NCBI RefSeq assembly: GCF_030936135.1
Contig: NC_082637.1
Span: forward strand, 11,979,001 to 12,043,000
Reading direction: 5' to 3'
DNA length: 64,000 nt
Source: Gavia stellata
Lineage: Eukaryota; Chordata; Aves; Gaviiformes; Gaviidae
Shown here: one piece after another, positions 1-10,975 of the stretch
Layout of the letters: each line of letters starts with the position of its first letter
How positions within the stretch are numbered: position 1 is the stretch's first letter
Position numbers and translations under genes: made by a program
Notes under the pieces: model-generated
Database searches by the model: none
Told to the model about the DNA's origin: nothing
Seen by the model: the letters and a program-made list of their open reading frames with translations, nothing else

Positions 1-1156
1 CTTACCTGCCTGCAATGTTACATCAGAGCTGTTTTGCTTAATCTTCCGCGTGCACGTGTGTAGTAACTATTTAAAGTCGTGATGACTTGTCTCGCAAAGC
101 GTCAGTCTGCTGCAAGTGCCAGAGTTGCTTTTGCTTTTGAAAGGTGCCATTGCATCATGCAGTCCTAAAGGTCGTTGCTCTACTTCCTAATTAGCAAAAA
201 ACCTCAAATCATCAGCACAGGCGCTGGCTGGTTCAGGCGCAGTTTCCCTCCTTGGGTGCTGAGACTTTGCCGAGGCCGTTGCTTGCTGGCTTGCCTGAAA
301 GCTGTGGCCAAGCTGCTCCTGGGATGAGGCCAGGTGGAAAATCCCTGCAGTGGGGAGGGGACCTGGCCAGGTGTGGGGCTGTGCCATCCCCTGCTCCCGC
401 TTCCTTGCACCTCAGCACCGCGGCTCGCTCCATGCTGGGGATGTTGCCTGGCTGCAGCGCTGAGCATCAGGGCTTGCTCTGCTCTGCAGCCCGCTCCGGG
501 CTCCCCATCGCAGACCAGCCCCTGTGCTCAGGAAGACCCAGCGTACTCTGTGCAGACGTGGGGCTGGGCTGTGGGGCCTGTACTGCTTTGCTGAAGCACA
601 TCAGATGGGGGGGAACGGGCACTGCTGCCACCTCCCCCAGCCTGTGTGATGCCAGAGCATCACTGGGCATCACTGGGAAGGACCTGGGCAGGAGTCTGTG
701 AGAGGGAATTGCGTTGCTTGCGTGGATGGGACATCCCGTGCAGGGGTGCGGCAGGGCTGAAGCGGAGGCAGTGCGGGGTGCAGGTGCTGCAAGGGAAGGC
801 AGAGGGTGAGGGTGAGGTGCTGCCCAGCCTCCACGGCATGCAGCGGGGCTGGGAAGGCAGCTTGCAAAGGGGTTTCCCCCATCTTGCCCCTTTGCTGCCC
901 CATAGCTTGGGTGGGGTCTCTTGAGCTACCACAGACCAGGGGCTCCCATGGCAGCAAAGGGATGGAGGCAGGCTCCATCCAGCACAGCGAGGTGCCTGCA
1001 TCCCTCTCCCTTTCCAAGGGAGGGGGTCAACATGCCCCACACAGAGGCCCAGGCTCCCCACTTTTCCTCCTCACACACCCCACGGACCCGAACCCCAGGC
1101 CTCGGCAGAGCTTGGCACGGGCATGCTCACCGCAGCAGTGCTGGGGTCAGCGGCCA
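1..1156. other. Left edge, no gene recognised
   Basis: No coding exon was recognised. On the minus strand, positions 1-6 read as a good splice donor (CAG|GTAAG), but the frame above it is short and closed, so I do not call an exon. The part nearest 1157 is probably the 3' untranslated region of the lectin gene that ends there. No AATAAA was found on the minus strand, so the transcript end is not placed. Confidence 0.4.
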
Positions 1157-4100
1157 TCATCCGATGAAAGGGGAGCTCGGCCCCGCCGCTTTCTCGCAGA
1201 TCCAGAGGTGCAGGTCTTCGGGACCAGCGCACTGGGCAGGTTTGATGTTCCCGCGGCTTATTATGGCACAGGACCCGTTCGACTTCGACTGCCACGGCCT
1301 GGATGGGGACATGACACATCAGGGGGCTGCCACCGCCCTATCCACCACCCCCTGCCGAGGCAGCCGCGGCTGCTAAGGGCTGCCTCTTGCACGCTTGCAC
1401 TGGAGGATTGAATGCTGCAGTCAAAGCGGGGATCCCCCAGTCCTCCCCTACCGATTTCACAGACTGAAGCCTCAGCCGACACATCATTGCCCTTCCTCGG
1501 GCAGGCTGAGAAACCTCTCTGCAAAAGGTTTGCATTGCTTGCAACTCCCCTTAGCCTTCCCCCCGCCCGCTTAAATCTCAGCCTCGCTGCTGGGGGATAT
1601 TTCGCCCCTGCAGCACCCGGCAGTGGGGAGAGCCCCGTCCTTCCTGAGAGCACATGGATGGACGGAGGAGCTGCCCTGGGCCGTGGCACTGCGGTGGGGT
1701 GCAGCCCCCCACGGCAGGGCTGAGGATGGAGGGGCAGGCAGCGGGCAGGGGCTGGGTACCCAGCACCCGGCCAGACGGGTCTGTTCCTCCCCACTGCTCT
1801 CAGACACCGCAAGAGGAAGCGGTGGCGAGCGGGGAGGGGGTGCACGTGTCAGGGAGGAGCCTGGGACCCTCTGCGGGCGGGAAGGATTGGTTTCCCCTCG
1901 AGGAGGGGCCGGGGAGGCACGTGGGTGATAGAGGTGATGCTCGAATACTTTGTCTAGACCCCAAATAAAACTTGCGGTTTCTTTTGTCCCCTCTTGCTGC
2001 CTCCTGCTTGCGCATGCCCTGCACATGCCCCTCCAAGTTTTGGCTTTCCATTTGCATGGCCTCTAAGCATCTCATCACACCATTACACCCACCTCCCCTC
2101 GGCCTCAGCTGCTTTGATGCTCTTTGTTGCCCAGTGCTTGTGCCTGGGACTGGGTACCAGTGGGATTTAAAACTCTTCCTAAAGCTGTGATGGAGGAGAG
2201 GGGGTTTTGGCAAGAGGCTGTGCTGCTGGGTACCTTTCATAAAGGGAGCCGTCCACCCAGAACCAGGCATCCGAGACCCCCTCGCCGTCCGGGTCCTCTT
2301 CCTCCAGCCAGCCATAGTCGTACCAGGGGAAGCTGCTCTTCTGCAGCCCAATCCAGTATGGGATGTCCGCATTCTTCAGGAAGGTCTGGGGAAGGAGAAA
2401 AAGAGCCTTTTAGTGGCTTTTCCATGGCATCTATGTGCTCCGGTGTTTGCAGTGGGTGGTCATCTCCCCAAGGAGCCCCTGGGGCTGGAGCTCCTTGGGG
2501 CAGGACAGCTCAGCAGCCCTGGTGCCCTGCTTCAGCTTGGGCAGCATCCAGGTGTGCCAGAGCCTCTCTGCCCCATGTCCACAACCAGTCATGTGCTCCA
2601 GAGGTCAGCCTTGCACCTTCCAATGTTTTGGCAGGCCAGGGCAGGGGGGACCCCGGAGCAGTGCTGGCCCACCTGGAGAGCCCAGGGCTGGAGGCACTAG
2701 CTCCTGCCCTCAGCTCCCCCGGCACCCTACCGGCACGGTCCAGCGACTCCAGGATTTGGTGACCAGGAGCTGAGAATATTTCTTCTCACACTCATCTCTG
2801 CTGTCCTCCCATGTCTTCTTCTCTGATGAGATGAAGAGGCACTTGCCCCTGTACAGCAGCCAGCCTGAAGGGCAGCAATCTGGGGACAGGGGCACAGCTC
2901 AGGTGCTTGCTCAGGCACAGATGCCCTGGGAGGGACCGGGAACAGCCCCACATTTTCCCAGCAGACATCACAGGCTCAGCCTCTGCTCCAGGCATAGTTT
3001 CAGCCTTTGGACCACCCTGTGCCCACCATGTGGCCAAAAAAGCCAATGCTTGTGCCTTGGCACTGCACCTGCTGAGGGGTGCCATTCACTTGGGGCACCC
3101 CATCCCTGCTCCACCATCGCCCTACCTATAGCCGTGCAGGAGCGCAGGATGGCCACAGTGCTCTCGCTGTTGTTGAGCTTCCCCTGCACCTCCTGCATCT
3201 CCTTCTCCGTCTTCCCCAGGACCCCCATGATGCGCCCCAGCTCGGCGTTCAGGCTCCCCAGCTCCAGCTGGCTGCTGTTGCCCTCCCGCCACGCTCGCTG
3301 CAGCTCCGCTCTGGCCCGTGCCAGCTCCAGCCGCGTCTGCTCCAGGCTCTGCTCCCGCGCGCTCACCTCCTGCGAGAGGCGGCCCTGCTCGGCCGCGTGC
3401 TCCTGGGAGGTGACCTGCAGCCTGCGGGTGACCTGCCAGTCTGGGGACAGGGCGGGTGAGCTGGGGCACAGGGATGGGACAGCCCAGGCAGGGGGACCTG
3501 GGACTGACCCTGCTCAGGGGGTAGGATGGACAGGGCAAGGCAGGGAGGTGTCCATGCTGGATGGAAAAGGATGGGAAAGACATGGCAGGGAAGTGTACGG
3601 TCAGGGGCTGGGCAGGACGTGGCAGGGGAAAGCATGGCAAGGCAGGACTGGGTGTAGGAGCAGACAGAGCACAGCAGGGCCAGGGAGGGTACAGCAATAT
3701 GAGGCTGGGCAGTGCCTGGAAGGGAAAGGAGCAGAAACAGAGAACGAGGTGAGGAAGGTTGGTGATAGGAGGCAAGGGAGACACCCATGATGTGCAAGGG
3801 ATGTAGGCCAGCTTGCAGCAGACAGGACAGAGGGACCCAGCCACTAGCAGGGCACGTGGGCATGCCTCCATTCACCCCTCCCCGTTCAGCCACGGCACCA
3901 GCCCCAGCCCAGCTGCCTCCCTTTCCTTGTGCCACCCAGGCACCCCCAGCTCTAGAAGTGCCCACCGCCCCAACTCACAGCAAGCCCCCAGGGCCACGGT
4001 GGCCACCAGCAGCAGCAGGCAGGTCACCAGCAGCCCCACAAGGATGCACCATCGCCAGGACCAGCGCTCTGCAAGACACAGCCGACCACAGGCATCACCT

Positions 4101-4551
4101 GGTGACCCAGGAAACCCCTGGCAGCCCCCAGACCTCCTGCCTGCAGGCAGCAGAGTGGTAGCACGATGGCACAGGTGGCATGGTGTGGGTGCTTCCTCTC
4201 TTCAAGGATGGGAGTGGGAGCATCCCAAAACACCACCCACTACCTGCACCAAGACCTCCCTGGGTCCCCTGAGCTCCAGCTGGGCACTCACCTGGGTTGG
4301 GCTGGGCGCCATCCCCATCCTGCCCCGCCGGCGCCGACTGCATGTTCTCGTAGGGGCTCTCTGCCTCATCCATGCCAAGGGCTGTTGGAGGAAGGCAGGG
4401 GAGAGTGGCTGAGTCCACAGGGCTGGGCATGGCGGCGGCAATGTGCGGGGTCCCGCGGGCTCTCACCTGCCTCCAGTGCCTGGCTGGCCGTGCTCCGGCC
4501 CCCCATCACCTTGGCAAACCTCAGGTCAGCATATACCACGCTCTGTGCCAT
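1157..4551 (-). CDS. CD72-like C-type lectin receptor, copy A (complete, 7 exons, 340 aa)
   Basis: Predicted type II membrane receptor with an inhibitory tail, of the kind that dampens B-cell or NK-like signalling. Exons on the minus strand are 4467-4551, 4292-4381, 3979-4068, 3126-3440, 2731-2879, 2234-2385 and 1157-1298, all GT-AG. Phases close to a TGA at 1157-1159. Residues 1-58 are cytoplasmic: VVYADLRF is an ITIM, and SPYENM has the YEN core that binds Grb2 in CD72. Residues 66-86 form the membrane helix. Residues 89-193 are a Glu/Arg/Leu-rich coiled-coil stalk. Residues 194-340 are the lectin domain, with DCCPSGW at the start, WIG, then Cys pairs ending in LHLWICEK. No canonical EPN or QPD sugar-binding motif is seen. 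The ATG is chosen because it starts the family-typical MAxxxxYADL tail. CD72 family membership is well supported; one-to-one orthology with mammalian CD72 is not established. Confidence 0.85.
3252..3518 (-). repeat. Sequence tract shared by copies A, B and C
   Basis: About 267 bp reads the same base for base as 7514-7781 (plus) and about 12608-12875. It covers the 3' end of the intron and the first 63 codons of the stalk exon. Sequence on either side is clearly diverged. A sharp-edged identical block inside otherwise diverged paralogues is the usual mark of gene conversion. Confidence 0.8.
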
Positions 4552-4645
4552 GTGGGCAAGCGCTGGGCAAGCCCTGAGCCCTGCTGGCTCCCACCCTGCC
4601 CTTGGGATGCCTTTCTGGGATAGTCCTGCTCCACAGTGATTGCAC

Positions 4646-4704
4646 CGTCTCTTGGGGGTGCAAAGGAGAAGTGCAGACAGCGTCTGCAGAAGCAGAAGTT
4701 TGCT
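4646..4704 (-). promoter_or_regulatory. Conserved upstream block of copy A
   Basis: Read on the minus strand this contains CTTCTGCTTCTGC, then CACTTCTCCTTTGC, then a purine-rich AGAGA segment. The same words in the same order occur upstream of copy B at 6151-6210. It lies about 100-150 bp before the ATG. Conservation between otherwise diverged flanks suggests a shared promoter or 5' UTR element. The binding factor is not known. Confidence 0.5.
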
Positions 4705-5479
4705 CTGAGCTGTAGCAGATGGGACCAGCGAGGCACAGCTGTGGGGACCAGCACCCTCTCATTGGTCCCAGCACCACCTGCCCATCCCCTCCCACGCCCC
4801 GAAAGTGCTCACAGTCCCCCCAGGCATGCAGCAGGGCCGGGGCAGCACAGCCTGAGGTCAAGGCAGTGGCAGATCAAGGATGGATACAAATCCCTGGGCA
4901 AGGGGAGAGCTGGGGGAGAGCACGGCCAGCCTGGACACAGGAGTACGTTGCCGTGGGGACAGGCCTGTGCAGGGCTGAAGGTCTTCACGGATGCAGATTT
5001 CCTGTCCCGTCCTCTGGGAATGGGAATTTCCCCATGATGCAGCTTGTGCTGCTGCCTCTCACACTCTCCCTCCTAAAGACTACATCTTTGGTATCACTCC
5101 AAACTGCCCCCAGATACTTGCATAGAGCAATGACACCCTCTTTGCCTTCCCTTCCCCAGACCACAACCCCAGCACTCACAGCTTCTCCTCCTCGGTCCCA
5201 GCCTCCAGCCCCTCAGCATCTCAGAGGTCTCTACTCAACTGCATCCAGAGAAAGGCAGGTTTCACAAGGGGCGCTGGCTTGGGGACCAGCTGGGCACATC
5301 TGGACACAGCCAGTTCCTGGGACAGGACTGGAGGTGTGCGGGGGTGCTGGTGGAGCACAGCATTGCAAGGCAACTCTCCATCATCTCTGCAAGAGCAGGG
5401 GAAGTCGTTCATCACCGGAGAGAGGCAAAAATCACTGCCACCTTCAAAGGGGACAGGAAGAAGGTTTGGAATGCTAAAG

Positions 5480-5715
5480 GTTGAGCAGCTTCGACGCAAT
5501 CCCCAGGAAGAAAACGGAGGATGTCCTCCTGGGTACACAGTGGTCCAGGCCCAGGGAGGACATGGTGTTGGCTGGGGGGATCCCAGCAGGATTTACCAAG
5601 GGCAAGTGGCACCTGCCCAACCTGCCTGCCTGCTGCTGTGGGAGCACTGGGCTGGGGACGCGGGGAGAGCAATGGGGGCCATTTATCATGACCCTTCAAG
5701 GTCTGGGACATGGTC
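5480..5715 (-). repeat. Inverted repeat partner of 10740-10975
   Basis: Read on the minus strand, this 235-bp stretch matches 10740-10975 on the plus strand at roughly 80 percent by eye (shared words CATGTCCCAGACCT, TCATGATAAATGG, CCCACAGCAGCAGGCAGG). It sits outside the lectin exons. It could be a remnant of another duplicated unit or an old dispersed repeat; I do not recognise the family. Confidence 0.55.
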
Positions 5716-6150
5716 CTCTGTGGTCTCCTTGCTGGCAGAGCGGAGAGATGTCACCAGGAGAAGGGGAGAAGAGCAAGAGCTCACACTGCAATGTTGAAAC
5801 ACCTTTTAGGCATCAGGGCAAACATTTCTGCACAGCAGTGATGCTCAAATCCCAGAGCAGAGCACAGAGACGGGGGACGTCCATCCTAGATGGGACCAGC
5901 CCCAGAGCCACCAATTCCCACAAGGAAGCCAGCCCAGCTCTCCCCTGCCCCAGGGGTTTCGGTCAATTCCCAGTAGGCTGAGCCCTGCAGCTCTGCCTAG
6001 TGCCCCAACCCCGAGCTGCAGTGCCCCGCTGCCGTCCTGGGGGAGCCTGAGCAGTTTCGGGGTGTGGAAGGGGACAGGATGGCGGCACTGGGGCCAATGG
6101 CAGGGCGACAGTCCCATAGCTGTACTTTCCTCCTCCTATCTGCGCGCCTC

Positions 6151-6210
6151 ACAAACTTCTGCTTCTGCCGAAACCAACCACACTTCTCCTTTGCAGCCCC
6201 GAGAGAGGGG
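6151..6210 (+). promoter_or_regulatory. Conserved upstream block of copy B
   Basis: Contains AACTTCTGCTTCTGCC and CACTTCTCCTTTGCAG, ending in CCCCGAGAGAG about 50 bp before the ATG at 6261. It matches the block upstream of copy A. A weaker trace of it is present upstream of copy C near 13870-13900. Confidence 0.5.
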
Positions 6211-6260
6211 GTGACGGCAGCGGAACAGGCGCAGTCAGGGCCATAGGAGCAGCCCAGGGC

Positions 6261-8970
6261 ATGGCCCAGAACGTGGTCTACGCTGATCTGAAGTTTGCCA
6301 CGGCCCCACCGCTCACCACCCCCACCTGCCCCACAGCCCCTGATGAGGATGACAGCCCCTACGAGAACGTGCCGCGGGAGCCGGTGCCCACGGCGCCCAG
6401 CCCAGGTGAGAACCCGGCCACGGCCACTGCCACGGGGATGTCCCTGCACAGGGTGGGCACCGCGTGGTGGCAGTGGGACCACGGGGTGATGCCCGTGGGC
6501 ACTCATCTCTTGCAGGGCGCTGGCTCCGGCGTTGGCACATCCCCGCGGGGCTGCTGGCAGGCAGCCTGCTGCTGCTGCTGCTGGTAGCCACTGTGGCCCT
6601 GGGGGCTTGCTGTGAGTCGGGGCGATGGCCGCGGGGTGGGGGGCAGCCGGGGAGGGGGGCACCGGGAGTAGGTTTGGGACTGGGTGAGGGCTGGGCTGCT
6701 GGGGGGCAGTTGGGGTGGGGGGCTGCTGGGGCTGGTGGCCCAGGGGTGGAGCTGCTTCCTGTGTGTCTGCCCTGAGTTGCCCTCCGTCTGCCTGCACTGC
6801 CTTCCCACTGCCTCCCACTGCCTCCCACTGCCTTCCCACTGCCTCCCACTGCCTTCCCAGTGCCTCCCACTGCCTTCCCACTGCCTCCCACTGCCTTTTC
6901 ATTGCCTTCCCAGTACCTTCCCATTGCCTCCCCATTGCCTCCCATCGCCTTTCCCTTGCCTCCACTGCCTCCCACTGCCTTCCCACTGCCTCCCAGTGCC
7001 TCCCACTGCCTTCACACTGCCTCCCACTGCTTTTCCATTGCCTTCCCAGTACTTCCCCATTGCCCCCCCATTGCCTCCCATCGCCTTTCCCTTGCCTCCA
7101 CTGCCTCCCACTGCCTTCCCACTGCCTTCCCAGTGCCTTCCCACTGCCTCCCACTGCCTTTCCCTTGCCTCCACTGCCTCCCAGTGCCTTCCCACTGCCT
7201 TTCCATTGCCTTCCCAGTACCTCCCCATTGCCTCCCATCGCCTTTCCCTTGCCTCCACTGTCTCCCAGTGCCTTCCCAGTGCCTTCCACTGCCTTCCCAT
7301 TGCCTCCCACTGCCTCCCAGTGCCTTCCCATTGCCTCCCCATTGCTGCCCCATTGCCTCCCACTGCCTTTCCATTACCTCCCACTGCCTCCCAGTGCCTC
7401 CCTTCCCCTTGCCACCGTTGGGGCTTCCTTTCCCTTCCTGCTGGTACCCCAGGACAGACTCCGCTCACAGTCAGACACTCTTACCCCACTCCCCTTAGCA
7501 AGGGCCATGCCCTGAGCAGGGTCAGTCCCAGGTCCCCCTGCCTGGGCTGTCCCATCCCTGTGCCCCAGCTCACCCGCCCTGTCCCCAGACTGGCAGGTCA
7601 CCCGCAGGCTGCAGGTCACCTCCCAGGAGCACGCGGCCGAGCAGGGCCGCCTCTCGCAGGAGGTGAGCGCGCGGGAGCAGAGCCTGGAGCAGACGCGGCT
7701 GGAGCTGGCACGGGCCAGAGCGGAGCTGCAGCGAGCGTGGCGGGAGGGCAACAGCAGCCAGCTGGAGCTGGGGAGCCGGGACGCCGAGCTGGGGCGCGCC
7801 AGGCAGGAGCTGGCTGTGCTGCAGAAGGAGATGCAGGAGGTGCGGGGGGAGCTCAGGGCCAGCGAGAGCACTGTGAGCAGCCTGCGCGCCTGTGTGAACA
7901 CAGGTAGGGCCGTGGCGGGGTGGGGGTACGGGCGGTGATGCTGCCGGGGAGATGTGGGGGCTGATCACGGCCAGGCTGGGCCCCCCGAGCATCTGTGGGA
8001 GGCTGAGTGCCTGAGCAGTGCCCCTGCTCCCAGATTGCTGCCCCTCGGGCTGGGTGCTCTACAGGGGCAAGTGCCTCTTCATTTCGGTGGAGAAGAAGAC
8101 CTGGTGGGACAGCCACCGTGACTGCAGAGGGAAATCTGCTCAGCTGCTGGTCCAAGGCGACTGGCCATCATGGACAGTGCCGGTACAGAGCAGGGGGGTT
8201 GCGGCACCCCAGGAGGGTGGGGGCAATGGTGGCACTGGGCGGACCCCCGTGGGGCCAGCAGCAGCGGCATCTGCAGAGGTGCTGGGGTGGCACCACGAGC
8301 CCTGGTTGCCCACCCCGGTGGTCTGCGGGAAGCAGCACGTCCAGCCCCGGGGCTCCCAGGCACCAGGAGGGTGCTGTGTATGGGGCAGGTGGTCGACAGC
8401 TTCTCTCCCCCCAGCATTTTGTGAAGGCGCATAATGCCATGTACTGGGTTGGAGCACAATTTTCTTCTGACACGAAGATGACTGTTGTATGGCAGGACAG
8501 CAAGCAGTTCTACTTGTAAGTGCAGCGGTCCTTGGCACAAGCATCTGTCCTTTAGTCATGCCATGGAGGTGCCATTTCATCCCTGTGAGACCCCCCTGGC
8601 AAAGGGGGTGACACTTCAACGAGCAGTGCCCCGAAGGAGGGGGCCCTGGGAAGAACCCAGCTGCGGGGTGCACTGCCAGACCTTCAAGTGGCAGAGCAGG
8701 AGGTCGGGGCGGGAATGTAGCCTTTCCTCCTGGCTTGCCCCAGCGACATTGGGACCTGTGGGAAGAGATGTCCATGGTGAGGATGCTATCACTGCCCCTC
8801 TGAAACATGCCCTCTCTCCCAGGCACAACCATTCTGCAGACTGTGGGCTATCGACTAACGGGAAAATGGAGAGTTCAAAATGCAGAAGAAAGTACCAGTG
8901 GATCTGCGAGCAGCCCCCGAAGCTAAGCAGTGCACCCAAAACCCTCCTTCCTTTCCTGGTCGAAGCCTGA
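6261..8970 (+). CDS. CD72-like C-type lectin receptor, copy B (complete, 6 exons, 317 aa)
   Basis: Type II inhibitory-type receptor. Exons are 6261-6405, 6516-6611, 7589-7903, 8034-8182, 8415-8515 and 8823-8970. All are GT-AG, and phases close to a TGA at 8970. The tail (1-48) has the ITIM VVYADLKF and SPYENV, the same YENV as mammalian CD72. The membrane helix is about 57-79 (poly-Leu). The coiled-coil stalk is 81-185. The lectin domain is 186-317, from DCCPSGW to QWICE. Exon 1 is one exon where copy A has two: it reads straight through what is the pyrimidine tract and acceptor of intron 1 in copy A, adding PPLTTPTCPT. Intron 2 (6612-7588) is a minisatellite. Exons 1-4 encode the same protein as copy C; exons 5-6 do not. 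The part of the lectin domain that usually carries the ligand loops is short. Confidence 0.85.
6785..7405 (+). repeat. Minisatellite in copy B intron 2
   Basis: Degenerate tandem repeats of CCTCCCACTGCCTTCC-type words (basic step about 10-11 bp) with longer internal duplications containing CCTTTCCCTTGCCTCCACTG. It fills most of intron 2. The same array in copy C is much shorter (12975-13235), so it has changed length since the two copies were last identical. Confidence 0.85.
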
Positions 8971-9529
8971 CTATGTTGCCACCCCACCCCATCTCAGGAC
9001 TCAGGGGCAGGAGCTGGGGGTGCTCCCCGAGACCCTCTCCCCTGTGTGTGCATTGCCTCAACCGTGTTGCAAAGTGCTGGGAAAGGGTGTCTGTATTTTA
9101 AAGCAAGGCTCATTGAAAACAGACCTTATTCCCCTCTCTCACACTCATACACTTACACCACCTTGCACTGGCCCTCTGCCTGTCCCTGTGTGCCCTGGCC
9201 AGCGCAGCTCACAGTGACTCGGGACTCTGGTGCGGAGCCCAGATCCCACCTGCTGTTCTCCCCCAGGGCTGCCGGTGGTGTGCTGGTGCAGGATGTGCCA
9301 TTTGCATCATTTTGGAGCTGGGGGATGACGGATGACGGCACCGTTGGTGTCCTCCACCTGTCCTCTTTGAGGAGACCTGTGGATTTGCTGCCTGTCCCTT
9401 CCTCCAGCATCGACAGCTCCCATCTTGCCCTTTCTCCTGCCTCCATGACCTGGCCAGAGCTTTGGGCTGCGCCTTACCTGAGGAGGGTGCAAGCAGCAGT
9501 GCCATCAGCATAAGAAACTGCTGGGAAAC

Positions 9530-9800
9530 CCTGAGACCATTTGGGAGATGGGGGTGCGTTGGGCAGACCTGAGACCATGGGGAGTGAATGAGGGAACCCT
9601 GAGACCATGGGGGTTAAAGGGGTGCAATGAAGAGCCCCGAGACGTTGGGGGGTGAATAATGGAACCCTGAGGCCATGGGGGAAATGGGGGTGCAGTGAAG
9701 ATCCCCAACATCATGGAAGGCAAATGAGGGAGCCCTGATGCCATGGGAGGAAATGGGCGTGCAGCAAGGAGCCTTAAGACAGAGGGAGGGAGGGGGCACT
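9530..9800. repeat. Short minisatellite with the word TGAGACCATGGGG
   Basis: About six imperfect copies of a 40-60 bp unit containing CCTGAGACCATGGGG or CCTGATGCCATGGGA, followed by a purine-rich GAAATGGGGGTGCA segment. It is non-coding. Confidence 0.6.
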
Positions 9801-10739
9801 GGGGAGGTTTGGGAACATAGGGGAGAGGGGAGACCCCTGCCACCACAGGCGAAAGATCCCTAAGGCCATGGTGGGACCTGAGCTGTGAGGCGGACGATGA
9901 GGAAGCCCTGTCCCCGACCTGGCTGGGGTGGGTGGGGGAGCCCACGGGCAGCGCTGACCCTCCCTGTCTCACTCAATGTTTCTGCAGAGAGGGGGATCAG
10001 GTGGGGACCACTTTGCCAAGCTGGATGTGGGCAGCTCCTGGGAGAGGAGGTGTGGAAGGAGGCTGGTGGAGCCAGCCCACGGCATGGCGAGGCTGGGAGG
10101 CTGGGAGAGGATTGCAGGAAGTCCCCTGCAATCTCAGCTATCACACGAAACGAGGACTTGCAGTGTCTGGCTTGTCCTGGGGAGCCCAGACATGGTCTCC
10201 CTGGTGCCCGCAGAGCAGGAGGCTCCCTGCCCCTGGAGCCCTGAGCTCCAGCCACCACTGCCCACAGTGTCATTGGGCTCTGCCACCACAAGGACACACT
10301 GCTGACTCCTGTCCAGCCTCTGGTTCGTTCCCCAGGCCTGTTCAGCATGGCTGCTTTCTTGCCCATCTTGACACATGCGGTTTCTCCTTCTTCCCCAGCT
10401 GCAGGACTCCCCCTCTCCCCCATCCAACATCAGCAGTCTCCCATCACCCGGTTTCTCCAGGCCCTTCTGAACACCAGTCCTGCCCTCCAGTATACCCACT
10501 ACTGCCCAGTTTGGTATTGCCCCCCAGCTGGCTGAGGCCATCCCCATCCCATCATCCAGGGCACCGGTGAAGGCTTCAAGGAGCATCAGCCCCAGGATTG
10601 ACCCCGCAGGGATGTCACCAGATGGACGAGGGTGTCGCTGACACCCTCCTGCAGCCCTCCCACCATCCAAATTTCCACCCACCACCTTCTCTTCTCCTGG
10701 CCACATTTCCCCATTCTGCCAGTGAGGAGATGATGGGAA

Positions 10740-10975
10740 ACCATGTCCCAGACCTCAAAAGTTCATGATAAATGGCACTCATTGCTCTCCCTTCGTCCAC
10801 ATCCCAGTGTTCCCACAGCAGCAGGCAGGTTGGACAGTCATCACTTGCACTTGGTAAAGCCTGCCTGGCTTTTCCCATCTGCCAGCATGTCCTTCCTGGG
10901 CGTGGACCATCACATGTCCAGGAGGACATGCTCCATCTTCTTCCTGGGATCAAGGCTCTTCTTCAACTGGGAGAA
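10740..10975 (+). repeat. Inverted repeat partner of 5480-5715
   Basis: Plus-strand copy of the 235-bp element described at 5480-5715, in the opposite orientation and 5 kb away. It lies 3' of both copies B and C, while its partner lies between the start codons of A and B. It is therefore not simply part of the B/C palindrome. Confidence 0.55.

Larger units (their letters stand above)
4552..6260. other. Spacer between divergent copies A and B
   Basis: This 1.7-kb spacer separates the two start codons of the head-to-head pair A (-) and B (+), so it should carry both promoters. A conserved block lies near each end (4646-4704 and 6151-6210, entered separately). In the middle, 5480-5715 is an inverted copy of 10740-10975. 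No coding exon, TATA box or CpG island was seen. Confidence 0.5.

Noticed and set aside
1-60. Minus-strand splice donor (CAG|GTAAG) at the window edge suggesting another gene
   Set aside because: The only open frame into it is under 25 codons and closes upstream, with no recognisable protein; a lone donor match is weak evidence.
7514-7588. A possible separate small exon ending at the GGAG|GTGAGC inside the stalk exon
   Set aside because: The stalk reads through this point in frame for 105 codons in A, B and C, and the continuous exon keeps phase; the internal donor is not needed.
6684-7907. Long open frame (about 400 codons) over copy B intron 2, and its mirror in copy C
   Set aside because: It is the reading of a CCTCCCACTGCC minisatellite plus the wrong frame of the stalk exon; it has no biased codon use or known domain.
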